DNA of 64,000 nt from Nipponacmea schrenckii (lineage: Eukaryota > Mollusca > Gastropoda > Lottiidae), in NCBI GenBank assembly GCA_030562195.1, contig JAUJPP010000012.1, forward strand, positions 18,538,001 through 18,602,000, read 5' to 3'. The notes under the pieces were generated by a model. That model searched no databases. It saw only the letters and a program-made list of their open reading frames with translations, and was not told the DNA's origin. Within the stretch, counting starts at the first letter, position 1, and every line of letters begins with the position of its first letter. This document shows, in pieces, positions 1 to 11,387 of this stretch. A program made the translations under genes and the position numbers.

Positions 1-2304
1 TTCGTTTATTCTAGTCAATCGGATAAGACATATAACCGAGGCTTTGTTCTCCAGGTATAGTGCACGTTAAAGATGCCTTGACAGTTTATGCCGCTGTGGC
101 ATAGCCAGCGTTTGATAGAATGATGGGATGCAAGACTCCACTTAATACACGTGTATCATTATTATTTCTGAATTATTTGCTTAGTGTATATGAGAGCACA
201 TAACTTCCTAGAAGAATTCTGTAATAACTAATTTGCAAGTAGCTTCTTAAAGAGCAGTATACTAGGGCAGTGTTTTGAGACTTCAACAAGGCCTTAGACA
301 GGGTTTGCCATGCTGCTCTCTTAAGCTTCGGGCTGCATGCATTAGAGGGGTTTTGCTTCAACCCTTTTTAAGATTATTTAGATAGCAAGTTGAGTTCAAA
401 GTGATGGAATGTCCTCAAGCCTAAGGCTGTCCCCGCTGGTGTTCAACAAATATCTTTCCTGGGACCATTACTTTTCTTAGTAACGTCAATATCATCATGA
501 GCTCAAACATTTGAATACTTACAGGAAATACTTTATTAGATTTAGAAATATAAAATGGATGACCCGAATTGAAACACAAAAGTATTTACCGTTACATAAC
601 GGATTCTGATCTCAACAATATTACTATAAATGAATTTATTAAGCGTTTTTCAACAATCAATGGCATTTTTATGGCTAATAAGTTGGTTTTATTGCGATTA
701 GGCAGAAAATACAAGGATTCTGTTAGATTATTTATTGCAGCAAGTTTACCTTCTGATGAATATATCCCCATCATTGGCCAAGTTACAAATATTTTTCAGA
801 ACATTGAAATGAAGACTCTTTATAAGTTAATGAAATTACCTACGACGCTTTTCATCGAAACCATAGTAAAAATTTAAATAATATAACACAGATATAATAA
901 TTATCAGCAGTATATCATATTTTCATATTACCCATTTCTTTTCATTGACTATCTTTGATTCGAATTACAAACTATTTGCACGCAGTTTGGGTGTATATAA
1001 AACTACATATCGTATACAAGGTTTCTATAATTTGACTTAAAGTGTGTTTCATTTAAATAGACGATCTCGATTGCTCAATTTATAAAAACTATTCTCCAAA
1101 CTCTAAAGAAATGAGTTCCCTAAAATATCTTTTTAACTTTAAGTATCTATCCGTTATTTCACAACTAGTTAAAACGTTTACGTAAATATTTCATCGTCGT
1201 TAAGGATCTTGCGGACCTTACGGTGCAACGTTAATGATCATATTATATTGTGTCACCGGAAATTAACGAAGTTCACCATACAATATTCAGATGGATATAA
1301 ATTTACACGACTACATATCTTTTGACTCTATCGATATAATAAGGAAATTGCATTCATTTAATCGATGGGGAAATGAAAAAGCTTTGTTGTTCAAAAGACT
1401 TAATATAAAATATCTACAAAAGACCTGCATGTCAAGGAAATTATACGCTTTTATTAGATTTTTAGAGAAGGGAGGGATTGGTTTCCCAAATGTACAGGAG
1501 AAAACAATATTTTGAAATTTTTAAATTTTTTTGCCGAACAAAATCTGAAAGAGAAGTTAGTTTAACGTCAATACTCTTCTGCACATACTGGGAAATAAAG
1601 ACGAGCAGCACGCAATAGGGGAAGGTCCGTCCGTACAATGTCAAGATGAAACACGGGCACACGCCTATTCAATGCTTGTTGTTATAAAGTATATTAAATA
1701 ATAGACAACAATTATTATGGATATAGACTTCTATTTATTAATTCAAACACAACGTTTCATTACACATACAGGTAACGTTATCAAGTGATAAACCATAACA
1801 AGGTACAATAACTATATATGTATATCTTGGAAGCCAAACTTAACAACTCAGTAAAACAAACTTGATTATAAGGGATTACCAATGATTAAAGGTGCTCCGT
1901 TAACTAATTATAAGATCAAATAGATTAACAGCAATGTAGATTAAATAAGTTCAAGCAAGTTGCACTCATGGCAACGTTTCTACTTGACTCCACTGTAATC
2001 AGATACAACACGGTGTGAATGTAGTATAGCCCAAATTGAATACAACTTATACCTTTGCATTATACGGTCCACAAAAACATTTTTTGCTAATGATTGTATA
2101 CAAATTTTTCGAAAATCCTTTTTCGCGTGACTTAATTTTGGCCTACGGTTGGAATTTGATGTCTGAAATTGCACTCTCTATCAGATGTTGTGAGATGGTG
2201 AGAGAAATTCATGTAATTCTACATTAATAGTCGCTTTGTGAATAGTGACAGTCAAGCGGATGTTGATAAATTGTAGTGGTTTACTTTCGTTTTGACCAAG
2301 CTTA
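1..2304 (+). repeat. Direct repeat copy A (left unit of a 4.5-kb tandem duplication)
   Basis: Positions 1-2304 match 4508-6563 base for base over long stretches. The offset is 4507 at first, then 4506, then 4259 after a 247-bp length difference. The first ~130 bases resemble the SINE-type unit seen elsewhere in the window (motif GCACGTTAAAGATGCC). The last ~200 bases belong to a dispersed repeat also present at 10976-11790. Short open frames at 569-877 and 1291-1515 occur in both copies. The second contains KGGIGFPNVQ, which faintly recalls the C-terminal tail of LINE reverse transcriptases; I do not call either a gene. Identity is already present at base 1, so the left limit lies outside the window. 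Confidence 0.93.
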
Positions 2305-2904
2305 TTATACGAATTACTTGGAGATTAGAGCAATGTCAAAGTAGGAATAGTGTATCGCTGAAAGGTGCAAGTGGTCCTGAATATTTGAAATTGGTGCAGT
2401 TCCTATTGAATTTAAACCGTGAGACAATCCAATTCAAACTGATTGCTTACAATATTCTGAACAACTTTATCATTCGATGTGGTAATGTTTATAAACGAAT
2501 GTGGATTTAAAGAATATAAATCTGTACCTGGAATTATTTGCTTGAAATATTATTAGAATCATACTACATGTAGGGTTGGTTAGATTCCTTCCGCGGCAGC
2601 GACGGTAGAGATTTAAATGCCACCCTATATAGAGACCTTTCCAGTCTGAAGTATGATAAATCTATCATTTTTTCTCACTACTACAAGAAATGAAAATGAG
2701 GTAAAAATGAAATCAATGGTTTTGTTTTACCGGGATCAAACGATCTGTCAGTGGGCGCCGACATTTTATCATTCAAGTGCAATTACTCATGATGTTGAAG
2801 TACAAGTTTGAAGTGTTCTAAAAGGGTTGATAGACCCGGTTATTGGGTTGAAATTACCTATTACATTTAAGGACGGGTCTCATGTAAATTTGGTAAATTC
2901 GTGG

Positions 2905-2980
2905 GGATCTATAGCAGAGTGGTTAGAGCGTCGGTTCTTTACGTCATGACGTCATTGGCGTTGCGGAAAAGTTCAAATAG
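2905..2980 (+). repeat. tRNA-like SINE head or tRNA relic
   Basis: TAGCAGAGTGG at 2912-2922 is a perfect match to the RNA polymerase III A box. A weak B-box-like GTTCAAATA follows at 2971-2979, at ordinary tRNA spacing. The first bases (GGGGATC) have no complementary acceptor strand downstream, so this is not a functional tRNA gene. A tRNA-derived SINE head or decayed tRNA is the best reading. Confidence 0.35.
2947..2954. promoter_or_regulatory. CRE-type palindrome TGACGTCA
   Basis: A perfect 8-bp cAMP-response-element palindrome lies inside a near-duplicated ACGTCATGACGTCAT stretch, about 850 bp upstream of the FAMeT-domain gene and inside the tRNA-like segment. An 8-mer this short can arise by chance, so function is only a possibility. 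Confidence 0.2.
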
Positions 2981-3802
2981 GCCTACCTCATAATACGTCA
3001 CGAATTATCAGGGGTACAATTAGTTTCAAATTGAAAAATTAAAAGAAAAAAAGATGTCGTTGGGATTTGGTTTATGGTTCAGGTTGGAACCGGCCTGAAC
3101 TCAAAATTCTCAGCACAGAATTCTAATCTAACAATGTTCACCATTCATTTCACTTTAATTGCCGAACTCAATACAGTTCGTTCGTTTGCTTCAGATAGAA
3201 AAACCCAGTCAGGATATTAATTTTGATTGAATCAATATTGAAACACATAAATTTGGATAATTAACTACTTCCCCCCAAAAAAGAAAATAACCAGATTCAT
3301 TCTGAACACTTTCTACTGTCCGATCTCTTTCATCAACGGCAACGGCCGAGATGAACTTTTTCTGAAACTATAATTACAATTATACCAAACATATTTTTTA
3401 CGTGTTTTCAGCTTATCGTATTTTGAAATAAACAAAGGTTGCTAAGAAACAGTATACTCGATACGTTGAACCGCAATGTTCCTTTCTTATATCCTCAGGT
3501 GAAGGATTCTTTCAAGTCGTTTAAAGAAAGTAAAAAACTAAAAAGGCTAATTGTGCTGAATTAATAACTATAGAAATACCATTATTTGTAATATGAAAAA
3601 AAAGCCACTTCAGGTATCTGAATTCAATTGAAGGATAGATTTTGACAAAGTTTTAGGATTTACGAGAGAAAGAAACAAACGCTCAAATTTTGTATGGACT
3701 TAAAACAAATCTAAAACATTTATGTAGGGAAATATTGAAATTTGTTATAGATTTAAAGAATTATTCTTCTTCTTGTGATTATTTATATGAAGTGAATCCA
3801 AG

Positions 3803-4306
3803 ATGCAAAATACGGTTATAATTGTATTAGTAACAGTTCACTTTCTGTTTGCGAGTTCCACTATCATCAATTTAGATAAAGGAAGAATTGTTTACTCTAA
3901 TTTTATTGATATTAAAGGTTTGACTTCGAAAGTTTTCTGGATAAAAGGGACAAAACAAGCTATTGTCGCATTACTCAGTAGTAAGGATAACGACAAAGTA
4001 ATATTCGAAATTGTGTTTGGATTTCGGGGCAATAGTCGCACAGATATAAGGTTAAGACATACTTTGGTTAATACGACTGACCACCCGGCTATGTTACTCA
4101 ATGATAAAGAATTCAAATCATTTTGGGTTGAATGGAATGGTAATGGAATTGTGTTGGGTGATGGAATGGTTCCTGGAAGTGGACAGATAACATTAACAGG
4201 AGAAAATACCATAATGGAAAATATCCAGTTTAATTATCTTGGCATCAGAACCAGTTCAGCACCAGTGTCATATATCCTGGAACTATCATCTTGCAGGAAA
4301 AATTAA
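3803..4306 (+). CDS. Secreted protein with FAMeT-like (Methyltransf_FA) domain
   Basis: A 167-residue single-exon frame starts at the first ATG. Residues 1 to about 19 form a hydrophobic signal peptide ending near FASS. The remainder fits one domain of the family named after crustacean farnesoic acid O-methyltransferase: the FEIVFGFRGNSRTDIR block (about 68-83) and EFKSFWVEWNGNGIVLGDG (about 103-121) match the family's typical Y/FEIVIGG..N..S.IR and EFR.FWI.W..G.I.VG.G motifs. Despite the name, such stand-alone domains lack a known methyltransferase fold and often act as extracellular or lectin-like modules, so I do not infer enzyme activity. The gene sits between two direct repeats, and a second copy is predicted left of the window. 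No canonical AATAAA was found before 4508. Confidence 0.8.
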   Translation: MQNTVIIVLVTVHFLFASSTIINLDKGRIVYSNFIDIKGLTSKVFWIKGTKQAIVALLSSKDNDKVIFEIVFGFRGNSRTDIRLRHTLVNTTDHPAMLLNDKEFKSFWVEWNGNGIVLGDGMVPGSGQITLTGENTIMENIQFNYLGIRTSSAPVSYILELSSCRKN

Positions 4307-4507
4307 AGAATCCGCTATCTGACTAACCTAAATTTGTTCAAATATTTTTAACAATGAGTATACTGATGACACTTGATGTGTTCTTATTTTTTGTGATATG
4401 TTCATGTGATGTGTTCACATTTTTATATTGTCTTACTAACGAAATGTTATGTATTTTTATAAGTTCACAGGAATTTGGGTAAAGACTATTTTCTTTTTGT
4501 GTTAACT
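4307..4507 (+). other. 3' flank of the FAMeT-domain gene
   Basis: A short AT-rich stretch runs between the stop codon and the second direct repeat. It has GTGATATG/GTGATGTG repeats near 4370-4420 and no further coding frame. It is probably 3' UTR plus the left edge of the tandem-duplication unit. Confidence 0.4.
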
Positions 4508-6563
4508 TTCGTTTATTCTAGTCAATCGGATAAGACATATAACCGAGGCTTTGTTCTCCAGGTATAGTGCACGTTAAAGATGCCTTGACAGTTTATGCCG
4601 CTGTGGCATAGCCAGCGTTTGATAGAATGATGGGATGCAAGACTCCACTTAATACACGTGTATCATTATTATTTCTGAATTATTTGCTTAGTGTATATGA
4701 GAGCACATAACTTCCTAGAAGAATTCTGTAATAACTAATTTGCAAGTAGCTTCTTAAAGAGCAGTATACTAGGGCAGTGTTTTGAGACTTCAACAAGGCC
4801 TTAGACAGGGTTTGCCATGCTGCTCTCTTAAGCTTCGGGCTGCATGCATTAGAGGGGTTTTGCTTCAACCCTTTTTAAGATTATTTAGATAGCAAGTTGA
4901 GTTCAAAGTGATGGAATGTCCTCAAGCCTAAGGCTGTCCCCGCTGGTGTTCAACAAATATCTTTCCTGGGACCATTACTTTTCTTAGTAACGTCAATATC
5001 ATCATGAGCTCAATCATTTGAATACTTACAGGAAATACTTTATTAGATTTAGAAATATAAAATGGATGACCCGAATTGAAACACAAGAGTATTTACCGTT
5101 ACTTAACGGATTCTGATCTCAACAATATTACTATAAATGAATTTATTAAGCGTTTTTCAACAATCAATGGCATTTTTATGGCTAATAAGTTGGTTTTATT
5201 GCGATTAGGCAGAAAATACAAGGATTCTGTTAGATTATTTATTGCAGCAAGTTTACCTTCTGATGAATATATCCCCATCATTGGCCAAGTTACAAATATT
5301 TTTCAGAACATTGAAATGAAGACTCTTTATAAGTTAATGAAATTACCTACGACGCTTTTCATCGAAACCCTAGTAAAAATTTAAATAATATAACACAGAT
5401 ATAATAATTATCAGCAGTATATCATATTTTCATATTACCCATTTCTTTTCATTGACTATCTTTGATTCGAATTACAAACTATTTGCACGCAGTTTGGGTG
5501 TATATAAAACTACATATCGTATACAAGGTTTCTAAAATTTGACTTGAAGTGTGTTTCATTAAATGGACGATCTCGTTTGCTCAATTTATAAAAACTATTC
5601 TCTTAACTCTAAAGAAATGATTTCCTTAAAATATCTTTTTAACTTAGAGTATCTTTTCGTTATTTCACAACTAGTTGAAAAGTTTACGTAAATATTTCAA
5701 CGAGGTTAAGGACCTTACGGACCTTACGGTGCAACGTTTATGATCATATTATATTGTGTCACCGGAAATTAACGAAGTTCACCATACAATATTCAGATGG
5801 ATATAAATTTACAAGACTGCATATCTTTTGACTCTATCGATATAATAAGGAAATTGCATTCATTTAATCGATGGGGAAATGAAAAAGCTGTGTTGATCAA
5901 AAGACTTAGTATAAAATATCTACAAAAGACCTGCATGTCAAGGAAATTATACGCTTTTATTAGATTTTTAGAGAAGGGAGGGATTGGTTTCCCAAATGTA
6001 CAGGAGAAAACAATATTTTGAAATTTTTAAATTATTTTGCCGAACAAAATCTGAAAGAGAAGTTAGTTTAACGTCAATACTCTTCTGCACATACTGGGAA
6101 ATAAAGACGAGCAGCACGCAATAGGGGAAGGTCCGTCCGTACAATGTCAAGAGGAAACACGGGCACACGCCTATTCAATGCTTGTTGTTATAAAGTATAT
6201 TAAATAAGTTCAAGCAAGTTGCACTCATGGCAACGTTTCTACTTGACTCCACTGTAATCAGATACAACACGGTGTGAATGTAGTATAGCCCAAATTGAAT
6301 ACAACTTATACCTTTGCATTATACGGTCCACAAAAACATTTTTTGCTAATGATTGTATACAAATTTTTCGAAAATCCTTTTTCGCGTGACTTAATTTTGG
6401 CCTACGGTTGGAATTTGATGTCTGAAATTTCACTCTCTATCAGATGTTGTGAGATGGTGAGAGAAATTCATGTAATTCTACATTAATAGTCGCTTTGTGA
6501 ATAGTGACAGTCAAGCGGATGTTGATAAATTGTAGTGGTTTACTTTCGTTTTGACCAAGCTTA
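4508..6563 (+). repeat. Direct repeat copy B (right unit of a 4.5-kb tandem duplication)
   Basis: This is the second copy of 1-2304. It lacks 247 bp relative to copy A: ATTAAATA occurs at 1693-1700 and 1940-1947 in copy A but once, at 6199-6206, here, which is the signature of deletion between short direct repeats. Past 6563 copy B continues into sequence related to 11190-11370 and 11610-11770, whereas copy A breaks at 2304 into unrelated DNA. Copy B therefore keeps the original right flank. Confidence 0.93.
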
Positions 6564-6720
6564 AGATTTTCATGGTCATTCTATATTTTTTATTTTTGTA
6601 CAGAAACAAATCATTGGTCAGGCTTGTATGTGAAATATTGGACAGTTGAAAAGAATATTTCTTGAAAAAGTTATAGAAGGTCAAAATTAAGTGATTTAAT
6701 ATTGAAATGGCAATGAATTA
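6360..6720 (+). repeat. Dispersed repeat family member (3' part)
   Basis: The segment contains GAATTTGATGTCTGAAAT, GTGACAGTCAAGCGGATGTT, TTTTCATGGTCAT and GTACAGAAAC in the same order as the tandem pair at 10976-11790. It therefore belongs to a dispersed interspersed repeat, and copy A of the direct repeat carries the same element cut off at 2304. No coding capacity or terminal repeat was recognised. Confidence 0.75.
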
Positions 6721-7598
6721 TCGGTCTGTTCCATACTTCATTCTAGGTACTTCCGGATAAGTTACTTACTCTTAGAAGACATGTGCTTATTTAGTTTTCA
6801 AATAAACTGAATTATATAATAACACTATAATTTTTACTAGAATAACTATATGACAGTGTTAAACCGGAATTATTAGTGAAGGTTCATTTATTGAATTATA
6901 TTGAGGTGAGCACAAGTACATTAATGGGGTTTAGGCAAGTCAGTATACCATGTAATAAGACCGGTGATCAGGAAGCACATCGTTTCCTTCGCTGTGTTTA
7001 GATATATTGCGACAGTGACATAATATAATATTATTTAACACAGGTCATACAGACCGAAATAGAGGGAGTTGTTTTATTTACTTTGTTATTAACTCATTGT
7101 GTCATAATAAAAAACTAGCAATAACCACTTGAATTGAAAACTAATCACTTTTTTTTTAATATTACCTGGTACATATACAAAAAAAACTTTAACCGTCTTT
7201 GCCCGCATACATAGGTCTAATCAGGATGTTTTATCATCTTTATTATGATTAATCATTTAGAGCAGTTTTTACACAAATTAAGAAGAGAAATATAAAGGGG
7301 GAGGGTGGGGGGGGGGAGGGGGGTCAACGTGGATGAACACTCAAAATGAATTTAGATCATGGAGTGCGATCTTAGATTAGTGTGATAATAGCGCGTTTTC
7401 AGTTTTTTAAGACTGACCAGTTTGCAAAACAGAGCTTCCTATTAATATTTTCACTGATGGAGTCTGTGATGTCTGTAATTTTACAAAAACTGGCATAAAC
7501 ATATATAGTCCAGCCGTTATTTCCAAATGTAACTTTTGGGAACGTCAGAATATATATATAAGCGAACGTTTACTTGTCAAACATCCATGAAGCATACA
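6721..7598. other. Non-coding stretch with a G-run
   Basis: No gene seen. A purine-rich block at about 7297-7325 holds several runs of three or more G (a possible G-quadruplex). A short TATATATATA tract lies near 7550, just before the 154-bp array. Confidence 0.6.
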
Positions 7599-7599
7599 A

Positions 7600-9325
7600 G
7601 GGGTTGGTGGTTGTTAGATGACAAGTTGGTATTCACTTCCAGTGGACACTTATCTCACAAACTAGGTAGTAGTTGATAGTTATATTAGTTGGTAGTTGGA
7701 TTGGTTCAATTGGATGATTCTGTGTTGTTGGTAGTTGATAAGGCACTATAACTGATAGTTGGTGGTTGCTAGATGACAAGTTAACTTTCCCTTACAGTGG
7801 ATACTGATATCACAAACTAGGTAGTAGTTGATAGTTATATTAGTTGGTAGTTGAATTGGTTCAATTGATGATTCTGTGTTGTTGATAGTTGATAAGACAC
7901 TATAAATGATAGTTGGTGGTTCGTAGAGAACAAGTTAACTTTCACTTACAGTGGATACTGATATCACAAACTAGGTAGTAGTTGATAGTTATATTAGTTG
8001 GTAGTTGAATTGGTTCAATTGGATGATTCTGTGTTGTTGCTTGTTGATAAGGCACTATAACTGATAGTTGGTGGTTGGTAGAGAACAAGTTAACTTTCAC
8101 TTACAGTGGATACTGATATCACAAACTAGGTAGTAGTTGATAGTTATATTAGTTGGTAGTTGAATTGGTTCAATTGGTGATTCTGTGTTGTTGATAGTTG
8201 ATAAGACACTATAAATGATAGTTGGTGGTTGGTAGATGACAAGTTAACTTTCCCTTACAGTGGATACTGATATCACAAACTAGGTAGTAGTTGATAGTTA
8301 TATTAGTTGGTAGTTGAATTGGTTCAATTGGTGATTCTGTGTTGTTGGTAGTTGGTAAGGCACTATAACTGATAGTTGGTGGTTGCTAGATGACAAGTTA
8401 ACTTTCACTTACAGTGGATACTGATATCACAAACTAGGTAGTAGTTGATAGTTATATTAGTTGGTAGTTGAATTGGTTCAATTGGTGATTCTGTGTTGTT
8501 GTTGTTGATAAGGCACTATAACTGATAGTTGGTGGTTGCTAGATGACAAGTTAACTTTCACTTACAGTGGATACTGATATCACAAACTAGGTAGTAGTTG
8601 ATAGTTATATTAGTTGGTAGTTGAATTGGTTCAATTGGTGATTCTGTGTTGTTGATAGTTGATAAGACACTATAAATGATAGTTGGTGGTTGGTAGATGA
8701 CAAGTTAACTTTCCCTTACAGTGGATACTGATATCACAAACTAGGTAGTAGTTGATAGTTATATTAGTTGGTAGTTGAATTGGTTCAATTGGTGATTCTG
8801 TGTTGTTGATAGTTGATAAGACACTATAAATGATAGTTGGTGGTTGGTAGATGACAAGTTAACTTTCCCTTACAGTGGATACTGATATCACAAACTAGGT
8901 AGTAGTTGATAGTTATATTAGTTGGTAGTAGAAGTGGTTCAACTGGTGATTCTGTGTTGTTGGTTGTTGGTAAGGCACTATAAATGATAGTTGGTGGTTG
9001 GTAGATGACAAGTTAAACTTTCACTACCAGTGGATACTGATATCACAAACTAGGTAGTAGTTGATAGTTATATTAGTTGGTGGTTGTATTGGTTCAATTG
9101 GATGATTCTGTGTTGTTGGTAGTTGATAAGACACTATAACTGATAGTTGGTGGTTGGTAGATGACAAGTTAACTTTCACTACCAGTGAATACTGATATCA
9201 CAAACTAGGTAGTAGTTGATAGTTATATTAGTTGGTAGTTGGATTGGTTCAATTGGATGATTCTGTGTTGTTGGTCGTTGGTAGATGAAAAGTTAATGTT
9301 CGCTTCTATATACTGACAATGGACA
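7600..9325. repeat. Satellite array, period ~154 bp, 11 units
   Basis: The anchor CACAAACTAGGTAGTAG occurs at 7656, 7811, 7965, 8120, 8274, 8428, 8581, 8735, 8889, 9044 and 9199, giving steps of 153-155 bp. Units are very alike and rich in GTTGGTAGTTG. Two variants, GGCACTATAACTG and GACACTATAAATG, partly alternate, so some units may be duplicated as dimers. No frame is conserved. Confidence 0.96.
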
Positions 9326-10584
9326 TGTGCTCGATTAAATACCTTGTTTTACTTCACCTCGTGGCTTTCTACCATCTGTGCACTTTCATCGGTAAATCGA
9401 TGATCTTTTTCAATTAGGATATCAGTATCATAAAGTACTGCGACAAAATTCAATTTACCGACCAATGCTTGAAGACAGTAATCTTCATTGCATAGCCCTT
9501 TAAATAAGAAACCACGCCATATTGTAAATAATATTAGTAGTCTTTGAGGTCAGAAGTACATCACGTAATGTATTTAAATATATGTTTACCTGATAGCAAA
9601 CCCTTTTATATTATGTTAGTTTGGTCTGGTTAAGGTGTTACATTGTAAGACATACAAAATGTTACTTTCAAAGAGATTAAAGAGGTAATGTTTGTGTATT
9701 TTATGATAGCATTGATTGCATCATTTCTATTTTTTTAGTAACTATACAAATAAAATAATAAAATTCGTTTGTTCCTCCTCTTCTATGAGCAAGAAATGGA
9801 GCTTATCTGTTCACCAATTCCATCAAGCTGACACCACACTAACTAGGTTATTGCTCTTTATCAGTAATCTACAATAATCATCGTACAGTGCCCAGAACAT
9901 GTTTTTGTGCAACTGCATATTTTTAGTAATCTTAAGCAATTTACACAAAGTTGGTATGAGCGCTGTGGAACTTTAACGCTAGGCTGTTTAGGTAGTGCAA
10001 CCCACACTGATGCCCCATATCGTTAATTTTCAATGTTAGCCACTGTGTTTGAAAAGTAACTTATCAAAATTACATTTAAAGCTTACAAGATATCTTCAGT
10101 TTATGACAAAATCGATGTCACACAAATAATTGTATGGTTCATGGTATGAATTAAGTCAAGGACAAAAGCCATTATCTGGATTTAACAGTTGAATGTTTTT
10201 GTTTTTGTTCATTGTATATCGTAATGAAAACGGTGGTATATGTCTGTCTACTAAAAAGTCTACCTCTGTCATTACCCCATATTGAAATACCATTAAAGTA
10301 GATCTCCCCACAATCAAATGACGATGTAAAAATCCAGATATTGCCTGAAAACATGGCCGTTTTAAAATGCCTGGACAGAACAAAATATCTCCATTTATTA
10401 AAAACGATCAAAATTCACCAATTGTCCTTCTCGGTGTTGTAAAATAAGTTATCACATTAGAACGTCTGGATAATCGTCCTTTAAGTAATCGCTTGTAAAA
10501 TTTGATATATCAGTTTTTGACAAACATTACTCAAATTGCGGATGCATTTAAATGTTTAAAATGGTAAGTCGAATGTTGACCTTT
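9326..10584. other. Non-coding stretch, nothing recognised
   Basis: Only short shadow frames on both strands, none with a known motif. I see no terminal repeats or arrays. Confidence 0.5.
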
Positions 10585-10589
10585 AAGCG

Positions 10590-10960
10590 AAAGGGTGAGA
10601 TCACCTTAGTCCTAAACGTCTGTCTCCAATTTGGTAGCTATTGTCAGATGAAGTAGACCTGAAAGTTCAGAACTTTTGGATGTTTCTACCCGCGGGTTCT
10701 CACTATCGGTGATGCAGGTCAGTGGGGTTGTGGGTGCTTTGACGTAGACAGAGCGTCCAGTCCTTCGAATGGGACAATAAACCAAGGCTCCGCTGTGCAC
10801 GTTAAAAATCCTGGGACAGTTATAAATGGTACATAGAGTAGGTTAATGCCACTGGCTTAGCAAAATTTCGCTCATGGCAACCTGTATGGCGATAAGCATT
10901 AACCAATAAGGTGCAGAAAAGTTAGACGAAAAACTCCTTTCATTTCATTTTCCAACTGTA
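10590..10960 (+). repeat. SINE-like element (fullest copy in the window)
   Basis: It carries the GGGACAATAAACCAAGGC and GTGCACGTTAAAAATCC blocks, then GGCTTAGCAAAATTTCGCTC, then a tail GGTGCAGAAAAGTTAGACG followed by a T/CATT-rich end. The same blocks in the same order recur at 29375-29605 and 54595-54835, and inverted at 19788-20000 and 31270-31400. The arrangement is typical of tRNA-derived SINE bodies in molluscs (family placement inferred). Confidence 0.65.
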
Positions 10961-10975
10961 TTGGGTTTGGTTCTA

Positions 10976-11370
10976 TTTTTAGAAATCCTTTTTCTCCCTT
11001 CCTTTGGGGGTTTTCGCATGCCCATTTTTGACTAATTTTTGGTCTAGATTTGGAATTTGATGTCTGAAATTGCATTTTCTGAGAAATTTAATTGGCGGAA
11101 GGTTATTTCTAAAAAAAAAAGTGGTTTGTGTGCAAGTGACAGTCAAGTGGGTGTCGATATCCGGTAGTGGTCTACTTTCATTTTTACTACTTCAAAATTT
11201 TCATGGTCATGCAATATTGAATTATTGTACAGAAACTAAGTATTGACCAGGCTTTCATGTGACATATTGGAAAGTTTTCAACGAGATTTCTGGAAAAATT
11301 TATAGCAATAGCAGGTTGAATTTCGTGATTTAACATGGAAACAGATGTCAAATGAATTAGTGGACCAAGT
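10976..11370 (+). repeat. Dispersed repeat, left unit of a tandem pair
   Basis: Starts at CTATTTTTAGAAATCC and runs through GTGACAGTCAAGTGGG and TTTTCATGGTCATGC. It repeats about 415 bp later and is related to the 3' parts of the direct repeats at 2100-2304 and 6360-6720. Confidence 0.8.
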
Positions 11371-11387
11371 ACGAATTTAGTCCGTTC

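Larger units (their letters stand above)
2305..3802. other. Single-copy stretch upstream of the FAMeT-domain gene
   Basis: No open frame longer than 72 codons is convincing here. It holds the tRNA-like segment near 2905-2980 and a CRE-type palindrome (both listed separately). The final 300 bases are AT-rich and are the likely promoter and 5' UTR of the gene starting at 3803, though no clear TATA box and start site can be fixed. Confidence 0.5.

Noticed and set aside
569..877. 102-codon frame present in both direct repeats (569-877 and 5076-5384)
   Set aside because: It begins at TTG, the repeats are almost identical everywhere so conservation says nothing about coding, and I recognise no domain. 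Possibly a LINE remnant.
1291..1515. 74-codon frame with KGGIGFPNVQ, like a LINE reverse transcriptase tail
   Set aside because: Only about ten residues resemble the tail and no other RT motif is found nearby, so I did not annotate a LINE.
2905..2980. Functional tRNA gene
   Set aside because: A box is good but acceptor and T stems do not pair and the B box is poor.
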